NCBI RefSeq assembly: GCF_001949145.1
Contig: NW_019091398.1
Coordinates: 413,637 to 475,471 of the forward strand
Source of the DNA: Acanthaster planci
Taxonomy: Eukaryota; Echinodermata; Asteroidea; Valvatida; Acanthasteridae
DNA: 61,835 nt
Direction: 5' to 3'
Below, one piece after another: positions 1-12,049 of the stretch (positions within the stretch are counted from its first letter, which is position 1; every line of letters begins with the position of its first letter). Both the position numbers and the translations under genes were made by a program. The notes below the pieces were generated by a model. The model made no database searches and was not told where the DNA came from. It worked only from the letters and a program-made list of their open reading frames with translations.

Positions 1-70
1 CTGGGGAACAGGGCAGAGTGGAGTGGAGTGGGGAACAGGGCAGAGGGGAGTGGAGTGGCGAACAGGGCAG
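1..70. repeat. 27-bp tandem repeat (minisatellite), cut by window edge
   Basis: The core GGGAACAGGGCAGAG recurs at 27-base spacing about 2.6 times, with GGAGT-rich spacers. It lies in the E2F intron downstream of the last exon seen and may continue beyond the left edge. Confidence 0.8.
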
Positions 71-144
71 TGGAAGTTAAAGTAAAATCTTGGGGGGAGT
101 TGTGAGATATGGGTAAAAATTCCAGAAATTAGGGGTCCATTTTT

Positions 145-350
145 GTGTGTGTCATTGTCACATCTAACATATGATTTTATCAGTTCAAAACACATTTTCT
201 AATTTCCATGATTGATGAATCAATACAATTTACCTGCCAAACAAGTACTAATAGTTTGATATTTCCATGTCAAATAACAAAGGTCAGGTGTAACAAGGAC
301 ACAGAAATGTCACACTTTTGGACCTCTAATTTCTGGAATGACCCATACGC
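145..350. repeat. Dispersed repeat, copy 1 (second copy near 19820-20030)
   Basis: This stretch matches 19820-20030 over about 200 bases. Shared strings include TTTACCTGCCAAA, GATATTTCCA followed by GTCAAAT, and then GTGTAACA or GTGCAACA. It is AT-rich with no coding potential. One copy is in an E2F intron and the other in VPS13B intron 39. The class was not identified. Confidence 0.6.
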
Positions 351-457
351 AAACAACCTACCCAAAGGCCACCAGGCACAAGTCTACTTCCTCTGAAAAT
401 ATGATATAAGTGGTGTATTTTAGTACAACAGGATTTGGTGTTTTCATGATGACTTAC

Positions 458-3400
458 CTCCTTCGGGTCAGGTACTTCTAGTCTGGTCTCTGGCGGTGCC
501 TTAATTGCTATCACTGTTTGGTCCTCAAAGCTCTCAATACTTCGGATATCATGGTAGGTTACATAAGCGAATGTGTGAATGAGTTAAGAAATCCAGTGGC
601 AAAGTATTGTGTTATGACAAGCCTGTAAGATCAAAGTGAAAAGTGCTCTGCCAGGTTCATGCTCTCCACAGTGTGTGCACAAACACATAACACTTTTTTT
701 AAAGGTATTCAACGTGGCAAAAATTAATAAGTCAAACCATGAGGCACCAAGCCAAAAAATTAAAATAAAAAAATAGAGGGCAGTGCTTGTCTGAAGGGCA
801 ATTCCTTATGGGAAATAAGAAAGTGGTTAATTGTAAAGCTGATGGAATAAAAATTAAATTGACTGTGCATTGTCAATGAATGGTACACCTGGCAGTTTTT
901 AAAAAAATGTTTGCTTTTCCGAAAAATCGTATTTGAAATTTTGTATCTTTTTGGCTTATGATAAGGAGCCCTGAAGTTAAATACTATAAAATGCCATAAT
1001 TCCTAAATGCTTCACTAATCTCTCTGAATAGTTTATAATTGGAAAGGTTTGGGACCATAGATGCTTGTTTCAAAGGCACTTTCTTTCCCTAGACATGGTA
1101 CTTGGATGAGAAAACTACAAAATATGGGCTAAATTAGCTGTGTTTTCATTACGAAGAAGTTACATAAGTTTTTCTCCTTGGCCTATTTTTTTTACAGATT
1201 TATTCCATCAATGTAAATTCTTTTCCTTAATCTGCCTAGTAACCTCAAACACTGAGTTGTCACATAAGAGTATTTATTCCTATAGAAACATTGGTAACGG
1301 AGTTACATGGTAACAGAATAACAGAGGGTAACGGAATTACATCTCAGAAATATGCACATCTTGAGGCTGTATAAGTAAAGCTCCGAGTAAGAGATGTTTG
1401 GTCACAGAGGGCAGCAATCACATCTCTTTCTTTGTTTTAAATGTACCACCAGAGGGCACCTTAAAGGATGCTGGCCAGTAAGTAGGCCAAAAAAGTGCTT
1501 GAGCGGGCCAAATCACAATTTGTATGCACTTAAATTCTCTACGAAATAGAGCATTTTGTGGCCCACGAACTTGGAGATTTGTAGAAAAGACAGGTTTAGG
1601 CAGGCAAAGAGAATACCAGCTTGCATCTGAGTGAGATTTGGAAGAAATCGGTGCCTGAAAATGGTCTATTTTTGAAGAAGTGTAGACATCGATATTTCAA
1701 AATGGAGAAGGGCTTCACGATTGCATTTTAGGGGTGACCTTCCCTGGAAATATCCTCAAAAGTCATCGGTTAATGAATGGAAATTTGAAAAGAAAATGAA
1801 AAATCAGTGCATCTCGAACGCCCGAGAAATTCAGTCGTATTTTTCCTGATTTTTTGAAGTTCGGGGCAATTATCGCTGTTGGTTACAGCAGCTAGTTTAT
1901 ATACTGGCCTGCAACCTTACATGTGTTTGCACAGAGCACACGCTGTACTTGTTAATCTACAGATCTTTGTTGAAACATTTAGCATACTGATGAGTATTTT
2001 CCAAAGTAAATATTCTCAGGAGCGCTTTTCACAATGTTAATCTCAGTCAGTGATTACTTCACACATGTACTCATTACAAAATGCATACTTTTATGCACTT
2101 TCACTACAGCCATGACAGCCTACAGGTCAAACTTTACATGCACTGCATGCACTATACGTGCAGCATTGACGCACATGAATAAGTTCAAACACATATTGCT
2201 TTGTAGTTTATTTTAGCATTATATTGTTCAATTTTTATTATTAATTGGGCTTATTATTCACTGAAGGTCCGCGGTGTAATAATTTTGTGAACAGATTTTG
2301 TTGTTGACTATTAGGCCTATGCCTCAAAAAAGTCTCCTAAGTCCTACTGAATACAAGCGCGACCCTTACTGAAACACCAGTAGGACCATGCCCCAGAGGT
2401 TGGTTCCACAAGGTTGACTAGAGATGGTCAACTACTTTGCATTTGGATATGGTGACTCCAACTGTTGTTTACTACACTTAGCTTATATGGTTGCTGATCA
2501 AATCACTCTAGATGTCTGCATTGTCCATGTAGATGACTGCATTGCAGACAACTGCGTAGTAGTAATGCATAACTGCATTGACACATTTGGACAATTATAT
2601 TGTGATTTCACAGCACATAAGGTTATTCGGTGTTCCCATTTGTAAATGTGTAAATTCCGTTACCATGTTTAATGTATACTGTTGGATATACATGGAAACA
2701 AGTCCTAGCCCACAAACTGATGCAGGATTATATAGTTTGAAGCTGACAAATGTATTTGAAGCAACTGCCTTGTTTCTGATCACAACTTGGGGCTCAGAAG
2801 TTGGAAATTTCATGCTCTTTTCCTGTACACCCTTGTTGCTAGGTATAAAAATTGTAATAGCTTTCAGATCGGCATACACGCATTGCATTATGGTTTATAT
2901 TAATATCAGTAAAGCTGAAAAAACATGCCCAGATTAAAAAAAAGATTGCTGTTAAAGAATCGGCATTTTCCAGGTACATTTCACATGTGTAATTCCGTTA
3001 CCATTTTTGTAATTCCGTTACCACTGCCTTTTTTTGGAAAAATGACGAGTATGGAATATTTGTAAGTATTAATACCCTAAAACTGCTGCTACAATAAAGT
3101 TGAAACTATGGGTAAAAAAGATAAATGGGTACCTGTGGCCTTTATGTTACAGATTTCATAGAGTTTGTTTTTAAATTAAGTTTGAAAAAATGCTTCATTT
3201 TCTGACGTAAGTCCATTACTGAAACATTCTGGGCCTTCTACATGTAGGATATTTTAATAATTTATTACTGGTTTGATGGTAAGGCTATAACAGACAGTAT
3301 TAAAGTGTTTGCAATCAGGAAGATCATATGACTAATTCATAACATGGGAAATAACGGTCAGTTTTGTACTGAAATGTAATTCTGTTACTGCAGAATTGCC

Positions 3401-6400
3401 CTGATGAGCAAATGCTGGGCGATTGGGGAGCAAATGCAAGTGCAATAAAAGAGAATATCGAAGTTGAGAGGTTTTTTAATGTGTAGTTGGAAGGTTTTAC
3501 GGCCCGTAAAGGACATCTTGGGAAGCTTCTTCTAGGTTTGGAAATAGGTGCAGTAGTAGCAATACGGGATATTAAATATTGCATACAAGACAATGAATTG
3601 TGCCATGTTGAAAATAATGGCCCAAAAGAATGAATGTCAAGAAGACAAACAAAACAAAAACTAAGGAGAGGAGAAAGCTGTATCTGCTTCCCGTTTCCTC
3701 AATCCTCATCAACCCTATTTTGACAGCATGACCCAGAAATTTATTCAGGGAAATCTTTTGGAGAATGTGAAATTGGAAAGAAGATTATGTCTGTTGTAGT
3801 CTCTTATTAAATGTTTGAATGGTTTCCAATGGTTCAACGGACTTATTCATGCGTGCAACTGGTACCCTTTAATAATTATGATCTGAACGCATGCTTCACT
3901 AGAGTACCTTACTTGTGCCCTACACATCCAGCCATGTACACATGCAACATAAGCTACACAGCAAACATGTTACCTATGGTCACCACTCACTCCTGAATGC
4001 TGAACGCTCGGTGAGTATAGTTGGATCTTTGGGGCTGGGAACCAGACTGTGATAACATGTAGATTGAAAATGCACAGTGATCATTAACCACTTCCTGCCG
4101 GGTGGAATTTGCATATGCAGGATAAGTTCGCAGGTGATTTTCAAGATTTTCCGTTTCATAATTCTTCAAAAATTCATAACTTTTACTATAGGCTTACACC
4201 CACACGAACTACTGTCTAGTGGCTACTCTAATCTGACACGCAACCTCCATTGACGCCCGAGTATTGCAGCCAGACCTGCCACCCAGTAAAGAGAGCCAAG
4301 ATTGTGAGGTGTTGCGTAATTCCCTTTGTTCCCAAATGCAGCCAGATTAGCGTGCAGCAGCAATGTATTGCTCATTGCTGGAGTGCTGGAGCACTTTTGT
4401 CCCCACTGATAATCCGCGGGCACTGAATGTCGCAAACAGTGGTATACTGTTTCAAAACAATGACAGATACCTTTGCTAATGCCAACTTAAAAATGATGGC
4501 GATTCCCAGCAGCTCGGTCTTTTGTTCCAAGTATGGTCTTTTGCTCCTTTGTCCGATTTCGGGCACCCTGGCTATGCATACAAACACATGGTACCCGGTA
4601 CCGGGAACCCTGGCACTGAGTGGTTAAGAATGTACCATGTACCGCAATCACATACTCCCTGGGTTCATCATTTATGTGTTTCCATTGTCTGGTTCCAAGA
4701 TCAACAGATCCTAACTGTATTTTTCCTTAATTTAATGATACGGTTTGGATTGGCATAGTTAACGAATGACCTTGGACAGTGACAAAAGCACTGACCAAAA
4801 TGTCAAAAAAAACCCAAATCTCTGGAAATTGTGGCTTGACTGAAATAATAAAAGGCTTGGGTTGAGCAAAGCCATACCTGGAAAATGGGCTTATTGCAAA
4901 CATTCTTGCAAAGTATAGGCCCATCCAGGAGGCAGTCAACTGATGGCAATCTGTGATTTGAGGCTTACAAGGACAACCAGTCACGTCTGCATTAACCTTT
5001 CTGCTACTGTCCCTACGGCAACAAAAGGACCAAGTTGACCTTTTGTCAAACATGCCAGACAGTGTAAACCAGTGAGTTGTACTGCATCGGTTGCCAGTTA
5101 ACATAGCACTGTTGTCCATTTCATTTAAACTAATGCCACCCGACTTCTTTTCTCATTATACTCAACCAGTTAACACTCAGCTGAATCACCATAAAAAAAG
5201 TGCCCTCGCCCCCCAAAAAAGAATCCCACCTAAGGACCCGGTTCTCAAGTACGCTGTACGTCTCAGTTTTCTATGACCTACCGTAGCAAACACAACAAAA
5301 AAATAATACCCCATGATAGAAAATAAGACAAACTAGAATACAAAGCTATTACTTATTTGGGCTAATCTGAAAGGATATCTTGCATTTCCCGGATCTTCAG
5401 TTAGCATCTTGAGCTGTACAGTTGCATTGTGAATGAGATCATCTAATTTCCGTTCTCGCACATCTAGGTCAGCAAGATCTGCAAGAAATATATACATGAC
5501 AACCATGTACAAAGACCATTTTATTACATAAAAAAAGCCCCAAGTTTTTGTTTAAGCTAAGGTTGTGACCTTGAAGCACGAGTTACGTTGCTTCACTGGT
5601 TAAAAAACGTTTAACATTTGTGAATGTTTCAAAGTTCTACTCAGGAAATGCTCTGTTCCAACTAAGACCAGCCTGGAGAAATATAACTTGTCCATTTGGG
5701 AAGGTGTACCTTTACCCCTGAAGCCTGACTTGGGAACAATTTAGTAAAGCTTGGAACACTCTTGAAACATGCCTATGCATAACTCAATTCAATCCAATTC
5801 AAATGAATTCAAATTTATTTCCACACCAAGATGAGCAGTCCAAGCATAGAATACATAAATAAAAGGCTGAAATAGTCTAAAAGTGTAACAGTTGAAACTA
5901 CATCAGTGTGTGTGGAGGTATCTTCTAGTACCCTAGGCAAGTGGCAAGATGCCTCAAATGGGTTAACACATACATAGACAATCACAAACATGAACATGAG
6001 CGGCAAAATGCCACAATATGAAAATGTTCGGGAGGGAACAAGACCACTGTAAGATGTTCTCTCATGGACTAACTTTGAAGGAGCCATCAGTTTACCTGAA
6101 TGTAGATTGACGGATGCTGCTGTGATGGGTGTTGTCTGGTCTAGATGAGGGAAAGAATGTTGTTGGGCAGCTACAGAGTTGGTTGTACCTCTGTCCATTC
6201 ATAAACACAGACAAGTAAATGTACATTAACCCAAACCCCCTGGGGTGCATGTAAAAATCACATTGAGGACTATTAGGGCTGTAGGTACAGTCCGTCATTT
6301 CTGCATTATGTTCCTTTGAGGCAAAAGTACTTGATCTCTAACAAAAGCATGGCGCATAAGAACAAACTCCATAAAGTTTCAGCCCAGTGAATATTCCATA

Positions 6401-9400
6401 TTCCGAGGAAAGTAGCATTCTTTGATTTTGGACCAAAATTTGCTGAGTCATGTTTTGAATTGCACCTGAATTCAGCATCAGGGACACGCTCTCAAGTTCA
6501 GTTGGATGTAGCTACATGATGTCAAGCACTGAACTGTTGAATTATAGTAACTGCACGTGCATGAGTGTCCAGCCAATGCTTACGGGCGCTACTGATGCCA
6601 ATGTTCCAAAAATGTGTCTTCAGAGGCATTTGTGGAAATGGCCCTCTTTCGTTGTTTTCTTCAAAGTGAAAGCTTGCCAGAAAGAATAATTTTACAGGGC
6701 GTTTAGTCTCATAACCATCTCCAAACTGAGTATGTTTCTCAACTGTAATTTCGTCGGTTACTTTATGGATAACTGCAGAGGATGGGCTGTACCTATGATG
6801 ATAACTGCAAATATGAGAGCTCAAACATAATTATGTGCTCATTATAAACTGAAGTTTGCCAAGACTGTTGCTGCTACAACAGACAGAATCAGTGACATTA
6901 TGGCGTGAGTGAAGTCACAACCAACTTTACAGATTTTGCACTTCATTTGGCAAGGGGGCAACAGTAAAGTCTGTTATGTGTTTAGGGTATTTGCTCAAAA
7001 GATCTCACCTGAGAAGACTTGCTTTAGAATGACTATGCAACTATTTGCCATTTTGAAGGATGGCAGACACAATAGAAGGCACTACAGGGGGTATTTCAAG
7101 TGGGCAAATTTGGAGTAAACATGAAAGATTTTATCCAAACCAAGTAGTGACTTTCTAGGAGCTCGGAGCTGGACCAAGAGAGGGCACAATTTCCCTAGTA
7201 ATGCAGGCTCATTTGGTAGGAACTTAACTTTGCTGGTTCACAAATGAGTATGAAGTGCACGTATTACAGTCGCATTGCTACCAACAAAATGAACGCTCCT
7301 GACCAACATGGCTCTTTTCTACCAATGAGGGGGTACTTCTGCTACAGGTGGATTGTGTCTGTCATACCTTATGTAGGCTAATGGTATTAGTTACTTTTCT
7401 TGAAACACTCACTTCCACTGGATATTGTTTTTCGACTTCTTGGTGATCAACTTGATTCCTTCCAGGACGTTTGTGATGTCATAGATGCGACGTTTCTGAA
7501 CTTTGAGGACTTCAGCTGCTTGGTTGAGGTCTAGTACACCGTCATGAGCACCTCGCAGTAGCCCAACAAATCGCTTTGTTAGAAGGCCTAGTGATGTGTC
7601 GTAACGGGATTTCTCAAGTGGTGACTTGGCAGCTAAACCAGTAAGAAACAAAAGATAGAAAGGTGTAATTCTGACACTTTACAAAGCCTGTGTTTAAGTT
7701 TCAGTTTTAAATCAAAATGTATTCTGTGATCTTTCCGATTTTAAATGGCTATGACATTTAAATGCTTAAAATCATCAAATCAACTTTTGTCACAGGAAAG
7801 TACATGACATTGATTGAAAATCGTAGAGTTAAATTTCACAATTATTTAAATAACCCCTGTAATTCAATATTATTTGTATGAAAACATCCCACTATTTCAG
7901 TTGACATCAGCACGTATCAGCGGAGAGTTAACCATCTGGCGGCAAAATACCATTTTTGGAAAAAATGTTGTACCCTGCCTCTATTGTCTACATCCAACAT
8001 CTCAATAAAGGTCAGTCATAAAAAACAGGCTGAAAAAACATGAATCTGGGACTGAGAAAAATGTCCAATTTTGTTAGGAAATACTCTGTAAGTTTTCTTG
8101 AGTCCCCAAAGACTTTGTTCACAACTGCTGAAATGGCTTCAGGATGCAACATTCTTCCCCTATTGTCTTTTTTGCTAACTTGCGCATCCATGCCAAGAGT
8201 GACTACAATAAATCCAATTTTCCATGAATTTCTGATGTAGCATCATGATACTTACCTCTAGGCATGCTTTTAGGGCTAGGTTTTAACACACGCTTCTTTG
8301 TGACTCTTGGGCTGGGCGTTTTGAAGGAAGTTACAAATTCAGGACTGGCGTTAGTACTAGAAGGCAATTCTAAGTCAAGTTTTCTTTTTGCCTGGTGACA
8401 CGGAATGAAATGAAGAAATCTGTCATGCACTAAAAGGCAGTCTTTTTTTCGTGATACTTCACTACAAAAAAAGCAAAGCACTTTTCAAGGTCCTATCTCC
8501 CTTCAAAGCTTCCAACACATTAACACTGACCATACTTAACCCAATAACATCCGAAAGTGCGCACTTTCCGTTGGATTTTGTTGATCGGATATCATCAGAT
8601 TCAACAGGCTTTACACTTCTGTTGGATGTTGTTGGATTCAGCAGCACAGGCGGCAGAAGCGGGGGGGGGGTGTCAGCATCCCCCTACTTTTAAAAGGTCC
8701 TTTCATGGCCGAGGCATAAATGATCTCACAAATGGACCCCCCACTTTGACAATCATTCACCACAACAGTGGTGGTGAGATTTGGGTAGGGGTTTAAGATT
8801 AAAGTGTTGAAAAATCATGCCCACTCCCCCCCCCCCATGAAAAAGTTATGAGGAGGCTACAGTTATTGTTTGTTGTTGATCAGACAGCAGACAGAAAGTT
8901 TCAGGTGTAGACATCATACGACACCCTGTGCACAAACCTTACGAGACTGGTTTGAAAAATTCTTGTTTTCTAAGGAAATGCTTCAATATTTTCCTTGCTA
9001 AACCTGACTTTTCAATACATGTTATCGCTTTCTAATGGCTAACAAACCACTGCAAAGGAAAAATTAATGATGTCAAAATGCTTAGAAACCGGGAAGAGTT
9101 CAAGCCAGTAATTACTAATTATTTCCTACTGTGATCTATTAACCGTCAGTAAGCAAAAAGTTCAATTTAGGAGAAAAAAAAACCATGTTATTTACTCAGA
9201 AAACACAATTTTTTAGACCAATCTCATTGGGTTTGTGCACAGGGTGTCAAGCGGCAACGGTATATGGAACTCCTTCCTTTTTCTAGAAAATACTTGGAAT
9301 GTTTCCTTCCAGTCTCAAACTCATACTTGGGGTTTGTGCACAGGGCGTCAAATGATGTCCACGTGTGGAACTCTCTCCCAATGAACAAAACTCATTCCTA

Positions 9401-10360
9401 AATAAATACTAAAAAGAAACGTTCAAGACCACAGAGAACAAGCTCAACATCTGTCCAGTTACTTTCTGCATTGCAAAAACACCCCGATAATCCTGCCCAG
9501 CTGGGCCTACCCTGACCAAAAATGGGGATTGTATACTTGGGGACCGCCAGTTTTTGTCATTTTAATCTTGCAAAACTGGTAAGTCCCCCCCCCAAAAAAA
9601 CAAACAAAGGCAACACTCTTTTCATTGAGCTAACCCTATTTTTGGAAATTTCAAATTGTAAATTGTGAGAAAGAGTGGCTTTTTTACTGATAAACTAGCC
9701 ATGCAAATTTGAAGCCACCATAGGCCTTTGTCATCTGTTAAAACATCCAGTTCCCCTCATCATGCTCATAATTTCCATAAAAACTCAAAACCTAATTGCC
9801 CTTTTTTTAAAATCAACCCTACAGTTATTAAGTATAATGTCACAGTCATCTACCAACTGACCAAGGTCAATTCATAAGTTTTAGCACTTATTAGGCCTAC
9901 TAACAGTACTACTACTACTAGGAACAGGGTCCCCAAATTTACACCCCCCCCCCGCCAACGACCCAAACTTTTAACTCGAGCTGCAAAATGCACGACCTCA
10001 AGGACAGCAGTTTGGCAAGAATATGATCTTCAAGAACACATTCGGAGAATTTATGGAAGAAAAGTAGGCTACCAATGGTCTGCCGAGACTAGGACGCGTT
10101 CCTTTGGTTGCAAGATCCGGTGTGCAGTCCACCACGTCCAACAAATCCTCAAATCCCTCCGCCCAATTCGGAACCACCTCGTCAAGATACGAATTGCTGG
10201 GAATCTCGGAGTCAAAACTTGGACAGGGAAGGGTGGAGAAATCCTGCTGCTGGTGCTGCTGGCTCGTTGAGCTGGTGATAAGAATTCTTGGCTTGTAATG
10301 CTGGGTCGTGATGTTGCTGGCCGGCCGTTGTTGAGCTGCACCCCTCGGCATACTGTACAT
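458..10360 (-). CDS. E2F3: E2F1/2/3-class transcription factor, 5' part (six coding exons; 3' end beyond left edge)
   Basis: DNA-binding activator of S-phase genes that acts in the nucleus as a heterodimer with DP proteins under pRB control. Coding exons in transcript order are 10360-10073, 8391-8256, 7632-7413, 6190-6096, 5478-5379 and 572-458; all phases agree, giving 318 codons. Residues 97 onward begin AKRKLDLE, matching the cyclin A-binding RxL motif of E2F1-3 and absent from E2F4/5. The winged-helix DNA-binding domain covers about 148-214 and contains [13 protein letters not shown] and IQWKG. The leucine-rich dimerization and marked-box start covers about 247-318, including [20 protein letters not shown] and [12 protein letters not shown]; the last string is closest to E2F3. 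The start at 10360 follows an in-frame TAA six bases upstream; a second Met lies three codons in. The pRB-binding C-terminus is not in the window. Membership of the E2F1-3 class is secure; the choice of E2F3 over E2F1/2 is inference. Confidence 0.95.
1288..3390. repeat. Region with recurring GTAATTCCGTTACC motif in both orientations
   Basis: GGTAACGGAATTAC or a close form occurs near 1290-1345. Its complement GTAATTCCGTTACC occurs near 2655, 2990 and 3008, with a degraded copy near 3373. All lie inside the E2F AT-AC intron. The inverted arrangement could mark the ends of a decayed non-autonomous DNA transposon; nothing coding was recognised between them. Confidence 0.5.
4084..4626. mobile_element. 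TTAA-flanked MITE (TTAACCACTT family), full length
   Basis: The element starts TTAACCACTTCCTGCC and ends GGCACTGAGTGGTTAA, giving inverted termini bounded by TTAA as in piggyBac-type elements. Its internal sequence recurs in inverse orientation near 27444-27800 (shared GCTAATCTGGC and GGGACAAAAGCACTCCA on opposite strands). It carries no transposase. It lies in the E2F AT-AC intron. Confidence 0.7.
6226..6288. mobile_element. Short TTAA MITE (TTAACCCTAAC family), decayed copy
   Basis: Decayed copy of the roughly 70-bp element seen at 27378-27447 and 12529-12598: shared TTAACCC, CCCCCT, GGGTG, ATGTAAAA and TTAGGG. It sits about 36 bases upstream of the acceptor of E2F exon 4 on the gene strand. 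Confidence 0.6.
7155..7350. repeat. Dispersed repeat, copy 1 (second copy 23560-23737)
   Basis: Starts near GAGCTGGACCAAGAGAGG. Shares ATTACAGTCGCAT, TACCAACA, AATGAAC, ATGAGGGGGT and CTTCTG with the copy in the VPS13B intron between exons 32 and 33. No coding content. The transposon class was not recognised. Confidence 0.6.
8920..9248. mobile_element. MITE with about 40-bp inverted termini GACACCCTGTGCACAAACC
   Basis: The left end is GACACCCTGTGCACAAACC followed by a TTACGAGACTGG stretch. The right end is its near-perfect reverse complement, extending about 40 bases with scattered mismatches. Single ends of the same family occur at about 9331-9349 and 46095. It has no open reading frame. 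It lies in E2F intron 1. No clear target-site duplication was seen. Confidence 0.75.
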
Positions 10361-10672
10361 GTATTAAGACTGTATTGCGTCTGTACGATGGTTAACGTCA
10401 ACAATAGTAGTGTTGGCTTTGGTTGACGCTCTCTACCGAACGGGGTCGAATATTTGGCTTGAATTACTCCCGTCTGGGCCACAATTCTCGAAACAAAAAA
10501 CAGGTGGTTGGATAATGGGTACTTCAAAGACTACTTTGGGTGATTATGGAGGAAGGATGGCAAATGAATGGGGAGATTTAGACAGATTAAAGGAAGCGGA
10601 ACAACGACACAGCCACCTCGACCCAGCAGACTGCAAGAGTGGTTTTAGAATTTGCAAAGCGCGCGAGTTGTA

Positions 10673-10930
10673 TTTCGCGGGGCTAACATCACGTGTGGTC
10701 AAGCCTGGTTTGGCGGCGCAAACAGCCTCCCAAGTTGACCCACATAAGGGTCCAAATAATAGCCCATCCTATTGGGAAAGAAATCAAACCTTTTTAAAAT
10801 TCTTCTCAGTTTATTTTCATGCAGTTTTTAAGTCTTACGTCTCAACATATCAACTAAAAAATAATGTATTGCATGTGAACATCGTCGCGTTCATGGCTCG
10901 TTGGACAGTCAGCTCTTTAAACTTTCGCGG
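10673..10930. promoter_or_regulatory. Putative E2F-autoregulated promoter region of the E2F gene
   Basis: About 310-570 bp upstream of the E2F start codon there are three E2F-like sites: TTTCGCGG at 10673-10680, TTTGGCGG at 10709-10716 and TTTCGCGG at 10923-10930. A CACGTG E-box lies at 10691-10696. An ATTGG near 10771 reads as a CCAAT box on the gene's strand. The stretch is richer in CpG than its surroundings. Vertebrate E2F1-3 promoters are autoregulated through clustered E2F sites, so feedback control is a reasonable inference. The transcription start was not identified. Confidence 0.5.
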
Positions 10931-12049
10931 GGTTTTACGGTCGTCCACCTTAGGACAGCGGAATAATTCAGTCTCTCAAAATGATAAATAAAAAATTCAA
11001 AAATCGCTGAAAAATAATCACTTTCGAAATTTCTTCTAGAAAACACGGCTGAGTAAAACCGGCATGACCGAAAGGGATGCCTAGCTCAGGCATACAACTT
11101 GTACAAGGCATTGGCTACTAAATTCATAATTCCATAATGCCTAGTGGAATAATTCCACAATTCCACGTTTGGGTTTTACAGTTGATGCATCTTGTATCTG
11201 TAAATATCTGTACATTATAATTATTTCCATAATTTCAAGTTGAAACTTTAGTGTTTCATGTGCGAAGTCCGAAAACAGTGTGCGTATATGTGTGCATAGT
11301 AAGCATTGGTGCGGTTGGCCGGGCCGCGGGAGAGCGGCGGCGATCCCCCGACGTCTTTAATTAATGTCAGCTCGTCGTACTAATACAGAACCAGTCTAGC
11401 TAAAACTTCCACGTTGTACTGTTGCTAGGCAAAAGCACTTCCCTGACGCGGTACGCGTACGCTGGTGATGCACCGCTTGACAAAAACCTCCAAATTCACC
11501 TGATATTGAACAAGCAATTCTATTGTTCCCAGGATGATTATCGCATACTGACTTTGTTCATAAGAGACTGGCACTTTTCTGTAGTAAAGTGGAAAACCCC
11601 CCCCCAAAAAATCAGGATTTTTAAAACTAACTTTAGGAGGGCCAGTCAGAAATAGGCCCTACATGTAGGCCTATACATACAGATCTGAGTGGCGTCCAAG
11701 AAAGTTGGAAAAAATTGTTTCAGTGTCGATTTTTTTTTGGGTGGGATCTCCCAACGGGATTGAAAAAGTCCTTATAACACGACACCAAAGAGTTGTTATC
11801 GATGGTGAGCGGTCAACTTAGTTCTCACACAGTTTCTGGAGTTCCACAAGGAGCTGTGCTTAGGCTGTATACACCTTTATCAACGCGGGTTTACGAGACA
11901 ATGTTACAGCGAATGTGAGGTTGTTTTATGTAATTCTATAAAAAAAGACTCAGATAATGATTGGTCTTCATTATGACATCGATTTTTCATTACGTGCCCG
12001 GGAGTCTACATGGAAGATAAAATATAGCCAGTCCAAATGTTTTGCAGTT

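Larger units (their letters stand above)
573..5378 (-). other. U12-type AT-AC intron of the E2F gene
   Basis: The intron between E2F exons 5 and 6 starts ATATCCTTT directly after the exon end GCAAG at 5379, an exact minor-spliceosome 5' site. No usable GT donor restores the reading frame there. Near the other end TTTCTTAAC (591-583) matches the U12 branch site, and the intron ends CAC-AC at 573, about 11 bases further on. Splicing AT-AC joins AAT GCA AG to A TTC GCT and gives [15 protein letters not shown], the conserved E2F sequence. E2F genes are among the families known to carry U12-type introns. At 4.8 kb it is the longest intron of this gene and is filled with repeats. Confidence 0.93.

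Noticed and set aside
5379-5379. GT donor a few codons further on (CAAATAA then GTAATAG) for E2F exon 5
   Set aside because: It would add PFRLAQI and break the conserved [11 protein letters not shown] sequence, with no matching AG acceptor at the next exon.
6522-6824. Minus-strand open frame of 100 codons in the E2F region
   Set aside because: The E2F exons at 7413 and 6190 join directly in phase (IQWKG then TTNSVAAQQ), leaving no room for it.
10410-10991. Open frame of 193 codons on the plus strand, divergent from E2F
   Set aside because: It spans the CpG-rich E2F upstream region, has no recognisable domain or biased composition, and no splice partners were found.
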